The notes under the pieces were generated by a model. That model ran no database searches, had not been told where the DNA came from, and saw only the letters and a program-made list of their open reading frames with translations. The position numbers and the translations under genes are program-made. From assembly GCA_965219925.1 (NCBI GenBank), contig OZ244795.1, forward strand, positions 186,001 to 250,000: a stretch of 64,000 nucleotides of DNA. Reading direction: 5' to 3'. The DNA is from Bin87 sp965219925. GTDB taxonomy: Bacteria; Chloroflexota; Dehalococcoidia; Lucifugimonadales; UBA3495. Each line of letters opens with the position of its first letter. Position 1 is the first letter of the stretch. Positions 1-8,342 of the stretch are shown here, piece by piece.

Positions 1-70
1 TTCGGCTGATTTGGTTTGACAAAATGGGTACGCGTGAGGGTTGGACAGCCGACCGGGCTGTCAATTGCGA

Positions 71-775
71 CTACGGCTCCATCATTCCGTATCCGACGTT
101 TTTGACGGTGCGGAAGTAGGTTGTGCCGCTGGTTTCGAGTTTGTAGCGCAACCGGCGGATATGCACATCAACGGTGCGGGTGCCGCCAATGTTCTCCACG
201 CCCCAGACGTTGGCCAGCAATTGATCGCGGGTAAAAACGCGGCCTACGTTCACCATCAGGAACTGCAACAGTTGAAACTCCAGCCAGGCCAGATCCACCG
301 GCCGCCCGTTAGAGGTGACCTGGTACGTGGAAGGATTGACGGTGATCGTACCCACACGGATCAAGTCTGCATCGTTGGCTCCGTTATATTTTTGAGCCAG
401 ACGCAGGATGCGTTTGATCAATTCGGTGGCGGCACAGGGCACGGTGACGAAATCGTCGGAATCCTGGTACAGGTCGGGAGCGTCAAGGTCTTCATCGGAG
501 ACGCAACGGAGAACGGGCGGCGCTGCGTCGTCGTGTCCGAGCATCGCTTCGTCGACATCCGGGGCCAGCAACACTACACTGGGGGAGTCGCCGTCGTAAT
601 CGCCGGCGGCGTCAACGTTGGGTTCGGGTCCCAGCAGCTCTATGTACCCGGTGTCGGTAAGGGCCGCCAGGGTTCCGTTCATCAGTTCCCACCCGCGGCC
701 CAGCAGGAGAACGCGAGTAGGTGGAGGCGGTTGAGGGTTTGACAGTCTGACCATGTGGATTATCAATAGGGGCAT
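71..775 (-). CDS. Winged-helix response regulator with atypical receiver
   Basis: An OmpR/PhoB-type DNA-binding protein. Residues about 135-234 form the winged helix, with the usual WLEFQLLQFL start, a TRDQLLANVWG turn and a TVDVHIRRLRYKLE recognition helix followed by the wing VKNVGYGM. The N-terminal 120 residues have the length of a receiver domain, but I cannot find a convincing phospho-acceptor aspartate after the third strand (the sequence reads SVVLLAPDVDE) and the conserved lysine of the KP motif is replaced (DFVTVPCAA). It may therefore work without phosphorylation. No kinase is adjacent. A second methionine eight residues in (position 754) is an equally possible start. The gene is divergent from the ATP-grasp operon. 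Confidence 0.85.
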   Translation of the reverse strand: MPLLIIHMVRLSNPQPPPPTRVLLLGRGWELMNGTLAALTDTGYIELLGPEPNVDAAGDYDGDSPSVVLLAPDVDEAMLGHDDAAPPVLRCVSDEDLDAPDLYQDSDDFVTVPCAATELIKRILRLAQKYNGANDADLIRVGTITVNPSTYQVTSNGRPVDLAWLEFQLLQFLMVNVGRVFTRDQLLANVWGVENIGGTRTVDVHIRRLRYKLETSGTTYFRTVKNVGYGMMEP

Positions 776-884
776 TAGGGGCGTTTTATTCTTACCCTAT
801 ATTGCCGTCAACGCATTAACGGGAGATTACGAACCGGTTACGCTTTTGTTACAAACGCCGGGGACTGACCCAGGGTCATTCGGT

Positions 885-994
885 TGTCATTGCGAGGAGC
901 GCAGCGACGTGGCAATCTCGATGAGGCTGAACACACGTTGACGAACCGCCGTTGCTGCGGCGACGAGATTGCCACGCTACGCTCGCAATGACAA
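885..994. repeat. Palindromic intergenic repeat
   Basis: The 400-base gap between the response regulator and the ATP-grasp gene contains an imperfect inverted repeat: left arm TGTCATTGCGAGGAGCG, right arm CGCTCGCAATGACA, with a second nested arm pair GTGGCAATCTCG / CGAGATTGCCAC. Elements of this kind (rich in GCAATGAC and GGCAATCTC) are widely scattered in bacterial genomes. The tail after the right arm, GACAAAGTGGGTACGCGTGAG, is nearly repeated at 18-39 downstream of the response regulator, which suggests that a partial second copy lies at the window start. No other signal was seen in this gap. Confidence 0.75.
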
Positions 995-1173
995 AGTGGG
1001 TACGCGTGAGGCTCTAGGCAGCAGGTGTCGGGCTTTCGGCCGGCATCGCGACACGCCGGTATGATGTGACCAGCGATATGACGACGTAATCAACTTGTTA
1101 CAAATACTTAACGCCGCCGCAATATTCGTATGCGATGTTGGAGTTCCTCCGGCAAAGTCCGGACAAGGGATGA

Positions 1174-2562
1174 ATGAATGATATGTTGACCGATTCCGTT
1201 TCGATAAGCCACGCGCTTTGCGAATGCATCAATCCCGATGGATCCGTCAAACCCGTGTACCGGAATTTGATGGCAAGCCTGGATAGCCTGGGCGTACCTG
1301 AATTGCAGAATCGGTGGCGGCAGGCCAAGGACAGTTCGGCCCTGGACGCGTTCACCTTTTTGCTGGACCCCAAGGAGTTTCGGACGGTTCCCACCGACTG
1401 GATTCCGCGGCTCATTCCTGCCGAGGACTGGGATACGATATCGCGCGGCGTGGCGCAGCGACTCAAGGCCATCAACCGGTTTTTGATGGATCTGTATTGT
1501 GGCCAACAGAACATAGTTCCCCCGGACGTAATGTTCTCATGCCAGTTCTACAATCCCGACCTGCAGGATTTCCGGCCCCCCCGCGACGTGTTCGTTCACG
1601 TTTACGGCATCGATCTGGTGCACATGGGAGAGGGACGGTACGTGATCCTGGAGGACAACCTGCGCATCCCATCCGGTATCACGTCCCAGATGAAAACCAC
1701 TGAGACGGCCCTGAGCGTGATGCCGGAATTGTCGGCTGGATATGACATTATCCCCTACGATATCAGGGCGGCATACCAGCAGATGTTCGTTTCCCTGTGC
1801 GACAAGGATTCGCCCAATTGCGTGCTGCTTACCGACAGCAAATACGGGGCTGCGTTCTTTGAGCACCGTTACCTGTCCGAGCTTTTCAGCATTCCCCTGG
1901 TGGAAGGTTCCGACCTGTACATTGGCCCGGACGGACACGTTTGGGCGCGGGCAATGGGCGGCGACTTCCAGGTTGACCTGATCTACCGGCGGGTGGAAGA
2001 CCTGGAGCTTTTCGTGCCGGGCCTGACCGAAGCCTATCTGAACCACAAAGTGGTGCTGGTGAACGCTTTGGGCACCGGCGCCGGCGATGATAAGCTGGTG
2101 TTCCTGTGGGTGCAGGACATGATCACGCAGTATCTGGGTGAAACTCCAATCCTTGAGCAGGCGGTTAGCTACGACCTGCGATCTGCCGAAAACCGGCAGT
2201 ACGTTCTGCAAAACCTGGAGAGTCTCGTTCTGAAAACGCGGCAGGGTTACGGCGGTTTGGGGGTGTTCATCATGCCCGATCTTGGCCTGATGTATCGCAA
2301 CCGGCTGGCGCAGCAACTCATCGAACAGCCCCAGGTGTTTATTGCCCAGGAAACGCTGGACTTCTCGCGGCATTTGGTGTTCGATGACGCCGTCGCCGAG
2401 TTGCAGGAGCGCTATATTGATCTGCGCGTGTTCGCCATCCAGAACGGAGACGGCGAGGTAACGGTGTTCCCGGGCGGACTGACCAGGGTTTCTGATTCAG
2501 CGGGCCGGATCACCAACAACTCTTCAGGTGGGGCATGCAAGCCGACTTGGGTAGTCCGGTAA
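1174..2562 (+). CDS. Circularly permuted ATP-grasp family protein
   Basis: A 462-residue member of the circularly permuted ATP-grasp type 2 family (DUF404/DUF407). Family hallmarks visible are YGIDLVHMGEGRYVILEDNLRIPSG near residue 150, the VFLWVQDMI segment, LVLKTRQGYGGLG near 350 and the terminal NSSGGACKPTWVV. Its length is that of the family, so it appears complete despite the short C-terminus. The family is predicted to form an amide or peptide-like bond using ATP; the substrate is unknown. It is the first gene of a three-gene operon with a transglutaminase and an alpha-E protein, the standard partners. A weak AAGGGATGA sits just upstream of the start. Confidence 0.92.
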   Translation: MNDMLTDSVSISHALCECINPDGSVKPVYRNLMASLDSLGVPELQNRWRQAKDSSALDAFTFLLDPKEFRTVPTDWIPRLIPAEDWDTISRGVAQRLKAINRFLMDLYCGQQNIVPPDVMFSCQFYNPDLQDFRPPRDVFVHVYGIDLVHMGEGRYVILEDNLRIPSGITSQMKTTETALSVMPELSAGYDIIPYDIRAAYQQMFVSLCDKDSPNCVLLTDSKYGAAFFEHRYLSELFSIPLVEGSDLYIGPDGHVWARAMGGDFQVDLIYRRVEDLELFVPGLTEAYLNHKVVLVNALGTGAGDDKLVFLWVQDMITQYLGETPILEQAVSYDLRSAENRQYVLQNLESLVLKTRQGYGGLGVFIMPDLGLMYRNRLAQQLIEQPQVFIAQETLDFSRHLVFDDAVAELQERYIDLRVFAIQNGDGEVTVFPGGLTRVSDSAGRITNNSSGGACKPTWVVR

Positions 2563-3440
2563 TCGGAGCATCAATCCCGGTGCATTACGCCTACGTCGCC
2601 CGCTATCAGTACACCGACGTAGTAGTGCGCAACGATAACTTTCTGCGGTTGGCCGCGTTTACCGACCGCTACCAAACTGCCGGGGCGTGTTACATCGGGA
2701 GCTCTCCGATTGGCAGCATGATTGGGTATCCCGACCGGCTGGGCAATCAGGTACACCGCATCCGTATCACCGAGCCGCACGAGCAGTTGATATTAACTGC
2801 CGTTGGAGAGGTGCATCTGACCACCGACGCGCCGACCGTCGCGGATATTCCCCTGACGTCGGTGTCCTACGGCCTGGAGGCCGAAGAGTATCTGACGCCG
2901 TCGCCGCTGGTAAATCCCAGCAGCGTTTTGACTGCCGCCAGCATCGCCGGCAACCACGCTGATACGCTGCTGGATACGGTGCGCAACGTGAACGAATGGG
3001 TTTACCAGCGGGTGCGATACCAGCGGGGCGCAACGTCCGTTTACACCACGGCTGCCGATGTGCTGGAATCCATGATCGGCGTGTGTCAGGACAAGACCCA
3101 CCTGGCGCTGGGCATGATGCGAGCGCTGGGGATTCCGGCTCGATATGTCAGCGGCCTGTTGACCCGTCAGCCCGGTGAAACTCACGCCTGGCTGGAATTT
3201 CTGCACCCCGATTGCGGCTGGTTGGCCGCCGACCCCACGCGCGGCGTTGTAATCGACACCGGCACCGACTACCTCAAGTTTGCGGTCGGGCGCGATTATT
3301 CGGAGGTTCCACCGGTTACCGGTTCATTCGTTTCCAGAGGCGACGGCCACCTGGATTTCGCCACGTCGGAGGTGTACTTCGACCGCGATAACATCTCGCT
3401 GGTGGATGCGTTCAATCTGATGGGATCTACCCTGTTATGA
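2535..3440 (+). CDS. Transglutaminase-like cysteine protease family protein
   Basis: A transglutaminase-like protein of the type that accompanies ATP-grasp/alpha-E genes. The N-terminal bacterial transglutaminase domain is followed by the catalytic core: the Cys segment ESMIGVCQDKTHLALGMMRALGIPARYVSG (catalytic C in GVCQD), the His segment ETHAWLEFLHPDCGW and the Asp segment AADPTRG. All three catalytic residues are present. The reading frame opens at ATG 2535, overlapping the ATP-grasp gene by 28 bases; the GTG at 2580 would begin where family members usually begin (VHYAYVARYQY) and would give no overlap. It probably acts as a peptidase or amide-exchange enzyme with its two neighbours. Confidence 0.9.
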   Translation: MQADLGSPVIGASIPVHYAYVARYQYTDVVVRNDNFLRLAAFTDRYQTAGACYIGSSPIGSMIGYPDRLGNQVHRIRITEPHEQLILTAVGEVHLTTDAPTVADIPLTSVSYGLEAEEYLTPSPLVNPSSVLTAASIAGNHADTLLDTVRNVNEWVYQRVRYQRGATSVYTTAADVLESMIGVCQDKTHLALGMMRALGIPARYVSGLLTRQPGETHAWLEFLHPDCGWLAADPTRGVVIDTGTDYLKFAVGRDYSEVPPVTGSFVSRGDGHLDFATSEVYFDRDNISLVDAFNLMGSTLL

Positions 3441-3510
3441 CCATGATTACGCTCGCGCCCATGCCTAAGCCCAGGACCAGGATTACGCTCAGGATGAGGA
3501 ATATACGCAG

Positions 3511-4035
3511 ATGGTAGAACCAAGGGCTTTATCGTTCAACAACGACCGGTGGCTTACCGACTCCCGGGTTTACAACCTGATCTGGCTGGGCCGGTGGCTG
3601 GAGCGGGCGGACAACATCACACGGGTGGTTAACACCTTTGCCGGCATGGCCGTTAATCAGGGTAGCGACATGGTTACCTTCCAGCGTTCTCTCAACAACG
3701 CGGCGGCAATACGGGGGATCATGGTTGATGGTTCGTATCAGGCGTTGACCATGCTGCTCAAAGACCACGGAACATCCTCGGTTTATCACAGCCTGGTCAC
3801 GGCCCGCAGCAACGCCACGCAGGTGGGCACACTGGAATTGATTCGAGCGATACACGACACCCTGCTAAAGCTGGAAGACGCCACTACACCGCTCAATACT
3901 CCCCAGGATGCCCTGATGCTGACCACTGACCTGCTGGATGGTCTGGGCAAAATTTACCAGGTGATAGACGACAGCTGGTTCCATCAGGAAGCCCTCTCGG
4001 AAGAGGAAGTATTCCGTCGGTTCGTGCAGCAGTAG
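3511..4035 (+). CDS. Short alpha-E domain protein (DUF403)
   Basis: The N-terminal part reads YNLIWLGRWLERADNITRVV, which is the signature of the alpha-E (DUF403) family (usual form LYWMGRYLERAENTARLL). The protein is mostly helical and only 174 residues, against roughly 300 for typical members. It could be a genuine short version or a C-terminally truncated one: a MITE-like insertion begins 45 bases after its stop codon. It is the third gene of the operon. The usual order places alpha-E between ATP-grasp and transglutaminase; here it is last. The 70-base gap before it carries two imperfect copies of ATTACGCTC. Confidence 0.8.
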   Translation: MVEPRALSFNNDRWLTDSRVYNLIWLGRWLERADNITRVVNTFAGMAVNQGSDMVTFQRSLNNAAAIRGIMVDGSYQALTMLLKDHGTSSVYHSLVTARSNATQVGTLELIRAIHDTLLKLEDATTPLNTPQDALMLTTDLLDGLGKIYQVIDDSWFHQEALSEEEVFRRFVQQ

Positions 4036-4080
4036 TGAGTAAAGCAAGGCAAACGCGGAGTCGTTCTTCGCATCAGGTAA

Positions 4081-4229
4081 CTATCCGCAGCCTCAGGACG
4101 ATTGCAAAGTCGTTGGCCGGCCTGTTCTCTCCGCTCATCCTGAGCTCGTCGAAGGATGGTTGCCCGTGGTTCGACAAGCTCACCATGAGCGGGTGTCAAG
4201 GGACTTCGCAATCGTCCTATCCGCAGCCT
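4081..4229. mobile_element. MITE-like palindromic insertion with flanking direct repeats
   Basis: A non-coding element bounded by 13-base direct repeats CTATCCGCAGCCT (4081-4093 and 4217-4229). Just inside these lie inverted arms GGACGATTGCAAAGTC and GACTTCGCAATCGTCC (15 of 16 paired). The centre (4131-4192) is the common palindrome CTCATCCTGAGCTCGTCGA / TCGACAAGCTCACCATGAG. The structure, with direct repeats outside inverted repeats and no gene inside, fits a miniature insertion element with a target-site duplication. A related core occurs at 17950-18016. Confidence 0.7.
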
Positions 4230-4272
4230 TTGCAGCGTTGATTTGCCGTAGCCAATAGACTACAATACAGCT

Positions 4273-4628
4273 GTGATCAGGGTTGTACACTACGTCACCT
4301 ACGACGGTATCGACCCCTTCGAGAGATGGTTTCTACGCCAAAGTTCCCAAGTCCGCGCCCGTATCCTGACTCGGATTGACCGAATCGAACTTGGCAATTT
4401 AGGCGACCATAGAAGTGTCGGCAAGAGTGTTTCCGAGCTACGCATAGACTTCGGCGCCGGATACCGCGTGTACTATGGGCGTGATGGCGACGCTCTCGTG
4501 GTCCTCTTGTACGGTGGTACGAATTGGACGGTGGTACGAAGCAACGTCAGAATCAAGACATCCAAAGGGCGCAATTCTTTTGGGATGAGTACATTCAGGA
4601 GAAGCGAAATGCCGGTAAGGGAACATAA
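4273..4628 (+). pseudogene. RelE/HigB-type toxin, frameshifted by a 17-base duplication
   Basis: This is a Gp49/HigB-like toxin (RelE/ParE superfamily mRNA interferase) as judged by PFERWFLR, the SELRIDFGAGYRVYYGRDG strand region and VVLLYGG. After that point the frame is wrong. The 13-mer ACGGTGGTACGAA occurs twice (4511-4523 and 4528-4540), a tandem duplication of 17 bases. Removing one copy restores the expected family C-terminus, YGGTKQRQNQDIQRAQFFW followed by DEYIQEKRNAGKGT and a stop at 4628, overlapping the antitoxin start. As it stands the toxin is probably inactive. The antitoxin follows directly. Confidence 0.85.
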
Positions 4629-4893
4629 AGCCAGCGATTACCTCAGCACTCCGGAGGACATCGCCGCATATCTGAACGCGGCCATCTAGGAAATGGGCCA
4701 TGACCCACGTTTGCTTATGAAAGCGTTTCGCAACGTAGCCGAGGCCCAGGGAGGTGTGTCAAAACTCGCCGCCAAAGCCCAACTGGACCGGGTGGCCCTT
4801 TCTCGCACATTGTCCGGCCGGCGAAATCCGAGATTGGATACCCTGGCGAAAGTATCCGCCGCTTGCGGTGTCAAGCTCCAGTTTTCGGCATAG
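4609..4893 (+). pseudogene. HigA-type antitoxin split by an in-frame TAG
   Basis: The reading frame starts MPVREHKASDYLSTPEDIAA, runs to YLNAAI, meets TAG at 4687-4689 and then continues in the same frame with EMGHDPRLLMKAFRNVAEA and a helix-turn-helix (GGVSKLAAKAQLDRVALSRT, then NPRLDTLAKVSAACGVKL). Family members read straight through this point, so the amber codon is a lesion in an otherwise intact antitoxin. A 66-residue helix-turn-helix remnant could still be made from ATG 4693. The start overlaps the repaired end of the toxin gene by 20 bases, as is usual for this operon type. Confidence 0.85.
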
Positions 4894-4904
4894 CAAGCAG
4901 ACGG

Positions 4905-5570
4905 TCATCCATCTGTGGTCCGCACCGCCCGCCGCCTCGGCCGGGCGACGCGCCGGTTCCACCAGACGATTAGCGGCGTGATGACAACGGTGGGCAAAAT
5001 CCAGGGCAGCCATACCGGGTTGAGGTCGATGTTTACTACTGCCACTGCGGTTACGGTGGCAATCGTGCCGGCCAGCATATTGGTGAGGTGTCGTTGGATC
5101 CGCTGAACACCGGCTCGCTTCCGACCCCTGGACAGGCCCAAATAATAGCGGCCGTCAACGAGGCTGAGCGCCACCGCGATGGCTCCGAAAATCAGCATGG
5201 TTACCCATTGCCCGTCGCCGCTGCTGGCCAGCACAACCCCGTAACCCCACATGGCCAGGCCGGTGACCCCCATGATCGCAGCGGCGCACCAGTCCACTGG
5301 CTGCGGGCGTCCGCGACGGTTGCGGGCAAACCGCCAGCCGGCGAAAACCAGGTAGAAACTGAACACTGCAATGAGCAGCAGGAATACGCTGGAACCCAAT
5401 ATCGCCAGTGGCAACGCCGTGAGAAATATCACCGTCATTGCTATGGTGTACACCCGGCCCGCCAATACGTGATAACGCCCGCCCTTGGCCGTAACTACGG
5501 CAATCAGGGCGGTGAGCAGGGCAATTGACCCGGCGGCGATGTGGACAATGAGGAGGATTGTGCCGGGCAT
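4905..5570 (-). CDS. DUF2306-like integral membrane protein
   Basis: A 221-residue protein with six or seven predicted membrane helices. The N-terminal helix carries HIAAGSIALL and is followed by HVLAGRVYTIAMTVIF, the conserved histidine and glycine pattern of small membrane proteins resembling DUF2306. A basic C-terminus ends in RPRRRAVRTTDG. It faces the decayed toxin-antitoxin pair with only 11 bases between the two stop codons. The substrate or role is unknown. Confidence 0.75.
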   Translation of the reverse strand: MPGTILLIVHIAAGSIALLTALIAVVTAKGGRYHVLAGRVYTIAMTVIFLTALPLAILGSSVFLLLIAVFSFYLVFAGWRFARNRRGRPQPVDWCAAAIMGVTGLAMWGYGVVLASSGDGQWVTMLIFGAIAVALSLVDGRYYLGLSRGRKRAGVQRIQRHLTNMLAGTIATVTAVAVVNIDLNPVWLPWILPTVVITPLIVWWNRRVARPRRRAVRTTDG

Positions 5571-5639
5571 AAGTAGTGAGGTGTGGCAAAAGTGTTGTAG
5601 CGGCTGCCAGGCTGGCCGGACGCCGGCCCATTCAGGACA

Positions 5640-6065
5640 TCACAGGGGATTGCGCCAGCGCAGTCCCGGGAAACGACTGAAGTCGGTGTCGTTGGAGTGG
5701 ACCTCAGCTTGATACTCCATCGCAATGGCGGCGATGTGCGCGTCGGTAATCAGATTTGCGCCGACCCCGGCAGCGTCGAGATTCCGGCGCAAATACGGCA
5801 AGTGGTCTATTCCCGGGTTGACCGGCGTAACGTGGCGATAACGGAACCACTCCAGGACGCAATCAACCGCCTCGGTGGGGTTCGCCGGATGTGCGAGCAC
5901 GGCCGGGTGCGTCATCATCCGTACAAACCCGGCTGACACGATCCAGGGGACGCCGACTCGTTCCGCGCCGTTGACCAGGCCTTCCCACCAACATCGGGCG
6001 GAGTCGTGCTGCGGGACGCCATCGTTGTGGGCATAAACCAATAGGTTGATGTCCGGAATTATCAA
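5640..6065 (-). CDS. vapC: VapC-family PIN ribonuclease toxin
   Basis: A 141-residue PIN domain. The metal-binding acids are in place: D5 in IIPDINLLVYAHN, the mid acids E/D in the NPTEAVDCVLEWF region, D in NLITDAHIAAIA, and NDTDFSRFPGLRW at the end. VapC toxins cleave specific RNAs, often initiator tRNA or rRNA, until neutralised by VapB. The start is TTG at 6065, overlapping the antitoxin stop (TTGA), so translation is probably coupled to the antitoxin. The length is normal for the family and it appears intact. Confidence 0.88.
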   Translation of the reverse strand: MIIPDINLLVYAHNDGVPQHDSARCWWEGLVNGAERVGVPWIVSAGFVRMMTHPAVLAHPANPTEAVDCVLEWFRYRHVTPVNPGIDHLPYLRRNLDAAGVGANLITDAHIAAIAMEYQAEVHSNDTDFSRFPGLRWRNPL

Positions 6066-6322
6066 TTCGCGCCCGGCGCGCCGAAAGATTCGGCATCGAG
6101 TTGGTCGTTGACCTGATTCAGTTTCATTGGGTCGATTCCTGGAACGAATCCGCTATGGTTGGGCACAACTCGGTACTCTGGGGAGCCGTCATCCCCGGCG
6201 TCTGGAGATAACCCACGTCGCAGAGCGTCGTTCACCACCCGCTTGAAAGGTATATCCAACAGGCGGGAGCGGGCGCGCAAGGCCTCGGCAACATCGTCGT
6301 CCAGCGTCAACGTAGTTCGCAT
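6062..6322 (-). CDS. VapB-like ribbon-helix-helix antitoxin
   Basis: An 86-residue protein starting MRTTLTLDDDVAEALRARSR, a ribbon-helix-helix N-terminus typical of DNA-binding antitoxins, followed by an acidic, flexible tail (GLSPDAGDDGSPEY) that would wrap the PIN toxin. The reading frame is open further upstream, but ATG 6322 gives the standard length and start; the longer frame overlaps the serine recombinase. The stop TGA overlaps the TTG start of the toxin. Confidence 0.85.
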   Translation of the reverse strand: MRTTLTLDDDVAEALRARSRLLDIPFKRVVNDALRRGLSPDAGDDGSPEYRVVPNHSGFVPGIDPMKLNQVNDQLDAESFGAPGAN

Positions 6323-6353
6323 ATCGGCATCGTAGTGCTCATATATTTTGATG

Positions 6354-8036
6354 TCAAGATGCGCCAATTGAAATCTGAGGCGTTGGTATGGGCCAAATCG
6401 GGATACCGGCCGCGTGATGTGGTGGGCCATCCGGTACTGTACGAGGAACTCGCGTTTGTAGGGCAACTTTGTGCTTCTTGGCCTTAGGTTTCGTTGTTCC
6501 ATCCGGGATAGGGATAGTATATTCGATTTCGGCAAAACCTGGCTCAAACCTGATCGTTTTGATGAACCGTCTGCAGATTGCGTTGACGCTCTTGACGTGC
6601 TCTCGCCGTAGATAAGTTCTCACATCTTCAGCGTAAGCTACTATGAGGTCAGGGTCCTGCAGGATGGTGGCTTCGTCCCCCATCAGCGATAGCACTTCCT
6701 CCCTTTTTACCTCCTGTTCTTTGATGGCTGCTTCGATCTTGTCGATCCGGGCGTCGAGCTTTTTGCGTGGGCTCTTGCCTTCTTCGATAGCGTCAATGAG
6801 CCGGTCCTCACGCTCGTTCAGCGATTTGATCTGCAGGTCGATGTTCGCAATCTGTCGTTCCTGATTTTTCATCGTCGGGCCAGCGGTGGCCCGCACGATG
6901 GTGATTAGATCTCGTAGATTCTCCTTGGCGAGAATGTGGTCAATGATGGCCCGCATGATGATGGGGTCGTTCTTCGCTATGGAGTAGCTTGGCAAGTCGC
7001 AGGCTTTCTCGCCGAAATCGTCCTTGGTCTTGCACGTGAAGTAGAAGTAGGTGCCGTTCTTGCCGGATTTGATTAGTATCTTGCCGCCGCACAGAGAACA
7101 TTTTCCAAGGTCGTTGAAAAGGTGTTCATTGGCGGCGGTACGTGGGTGCTGGACGTTGGGCGCTCGGCTTTTGAGCTTCTGCTGAACCTTGTTGAACTCC
7201 GCTTTGGAAACGATGTCCGGGTGAGCCTGTTTCTTTGAGCGAGCTTCTGGCACTCCTGTCTTTGGGTCGACGTTCCACACGACAAAACCGGTGTAGGCTT
7301 GGTTCGTGAGAATTCTGTGGATCTTGTTCTTAGTGAATTTTTTCCCGGCCTTAGTGAGGTACCCTTCATCGGTGACTTTCCTAGCGATGTCCAGCACTGA
7401 GAGGTCTTTCAGGGCGAGTTCCCATATATGTCTGGCCAACTCGTCCCACGGTGGGTCGAGCTCCAGTTTACGCCGCGTTTTCTTCTTATTGTCGTTTTCC
7501 TCGTCTTCGCTACCGTCAAGTACCTTGACTGCCTCGTAGCCGAGCGGAGCTGGGTATCCGATCCAATACCCTCTTTCGACTGCTTGTTTCATTCCACGTT
7601 TGATGTCGCTGGCCATGTTTTCGGAGAAGAATTCGTCGAAGCTTGCGATCACGTTTCGCATCAATCGCCCCGTTGCGCCGACAAGCATGGGTTCCATGAC
7701 CGAAATCACTTTGATCCCATGTTCTTCGAGCAGATCCCAGTACCGGATCATATCTTTGACGTTTCGCGCGAACCTGTTGAGTTTCCAGACGATGATCGCG
7801 TCGAACGGCGGGTCAGGCGATGTGCCGTCCTTGATCATTTCTTGGAACCCCGGCCGGTCGGCGACTCTGCCGGATTTTGCTTCGTCTATGTACTCCTTGA
7901 CAATAAATCCCCCAGCAGGGACGGCGTAATCTTTCGCCACTGATCTTTGCCCCGCAATGGAGTTCTCGATGTCTTGTTGATCGCTCGAAACCCTTCCATA
8001 GAAGGCGAACCGGATTGGCATTTCCTTTTTCTTCAT
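6354..8036 (-). CDS. Large serine recombinase (site-specific integrase)
   Basis: A 560-residue recombinase. The resolvase domain begins FAFYGRVSSDQQDIENSI, with the catalytic serine in GRVSS, and contains DAIIVWKLNRFARN. The central recombinase domain is followed by a zinc ribbon (CSLCGGKIL, then YFYFTC and ACDLPSY), a coiled coil of Lys/Glu-rich residues about 390-445 and a C-terminal tail. Such enzymes integrate and excise mobile elements or invert DNA. The start ATG 8036 has AGGTGA upstream. A broken relative and a small zinc-ribbon gene lie immediately upstream, so the element may have been duplicated here. The last 50 residues look unlike the family and may read into flanking DNA. Confidence 0.92.
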   Translation of the reverse strand: MKKKEMPIRFAFYGRVSSDQQDIENSIAGQRSVAKDYAVPAGGFIVKEYIDEAKSGRVADRPGFQEMIKDGTSPDPPFDAIIVWKLNRFARNVKDMIRYWDLLEEHGIKVISVMEPMLVGATGRLMRNVIASFDEFFSENMASDIKRGMKQAVERGYWIGYPAPLGYEAVKVLDGSEDEENDNKKKTRRKLELDPPWDELARHIWELALKDLSVLDIARKVTDEGYLTKAGKKFTKNKIHRILTNQAYTGFVVWNVDPKTGVPEARSKKQAHPDIVSKAEFNKVQQKLKSRAPNVQHPRTAANEHLFNDLGKCSLCGGKILIKSGKNGTYFYFTCKTKDDFGEKACDLPSYSIAKNDPIIMRAIIDHILAKENLRDLITIVRATAGPTMKNQERQIANIDLQIKSLNEREDRLIDAIEEGKSPRKKLDARIDKIEAAIKEQEVKREEVLSLMGDEATILQDPDLIVAYAEDVRTYLRREHVKSVNAICRRFIKTIRFEPGFAEIEYTIPIPDGTTKPKAKKHKVALQTRVPRTVPDGPPHHAAGIPIWPIPTPQISIGAS

Positions 8037-8186
8037 GGGTTTTCACCTCGCCATAGGTGCCACCGTGCCCGTGGACCACAGCTGAAGCAATGGCTTCCAC
8101 GGCATATTGGACGTCTAGCCCTCAACCAGGTCCGGCACACCGCCCACTTGCCGGAGTTTCGCCCGGTGCCGCCCGGCTCGAGCCAG

Positions 8187-8342
8187 TTAGCGCGGCTTGT
8201 TCCAGTACCGGCTTTTGCAGTTGGGGCAGGGCTTCGGCTCTGGTAGAGGTCTGTCGTCCGGGGTTATCAGTGGTCTTGGCGCCCAGTGGTAGTGGCAGCG
8301 TTCGCACCTGAATCCTTCGAATAAATTTTGGCCATGGTTCAC
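8187..8342 (-). CDS. Small zinc-ribbon protein
   Basis: A 51-residue frame from GTG 8342. It contains two Cys pairs, FRCERCHYHWAPR and PCPNCKSRYWNKPR, about 28 residues apart, which form a plausible stand-alone zinc ribbon; the same CxxC...CPxCKSxYWxxPR pattern is common in small proteins. It lies between the broken and the intact serine recombinases on the same strand and may have been part of the mobile element. The start falls exactly where similarity of the upstream pseudogene to recombinases ends. The GTG start is unsupported by a strong ribosome site. Confidence 0.55.
   Translation of the reverse strand: MNHGQNLFEGFRCERCHYHWAPRPLITPDDRPLPEPKPCPNCKSRYWNKPR

Noticed and set aside
3437..3452. 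ATGACCATGATTACG, identical to the start of E. coli lacZ
   Set aside because: Only 15 bases match and the context is the end of a transglutaminase gene; no vector or lacZ sequence follows.
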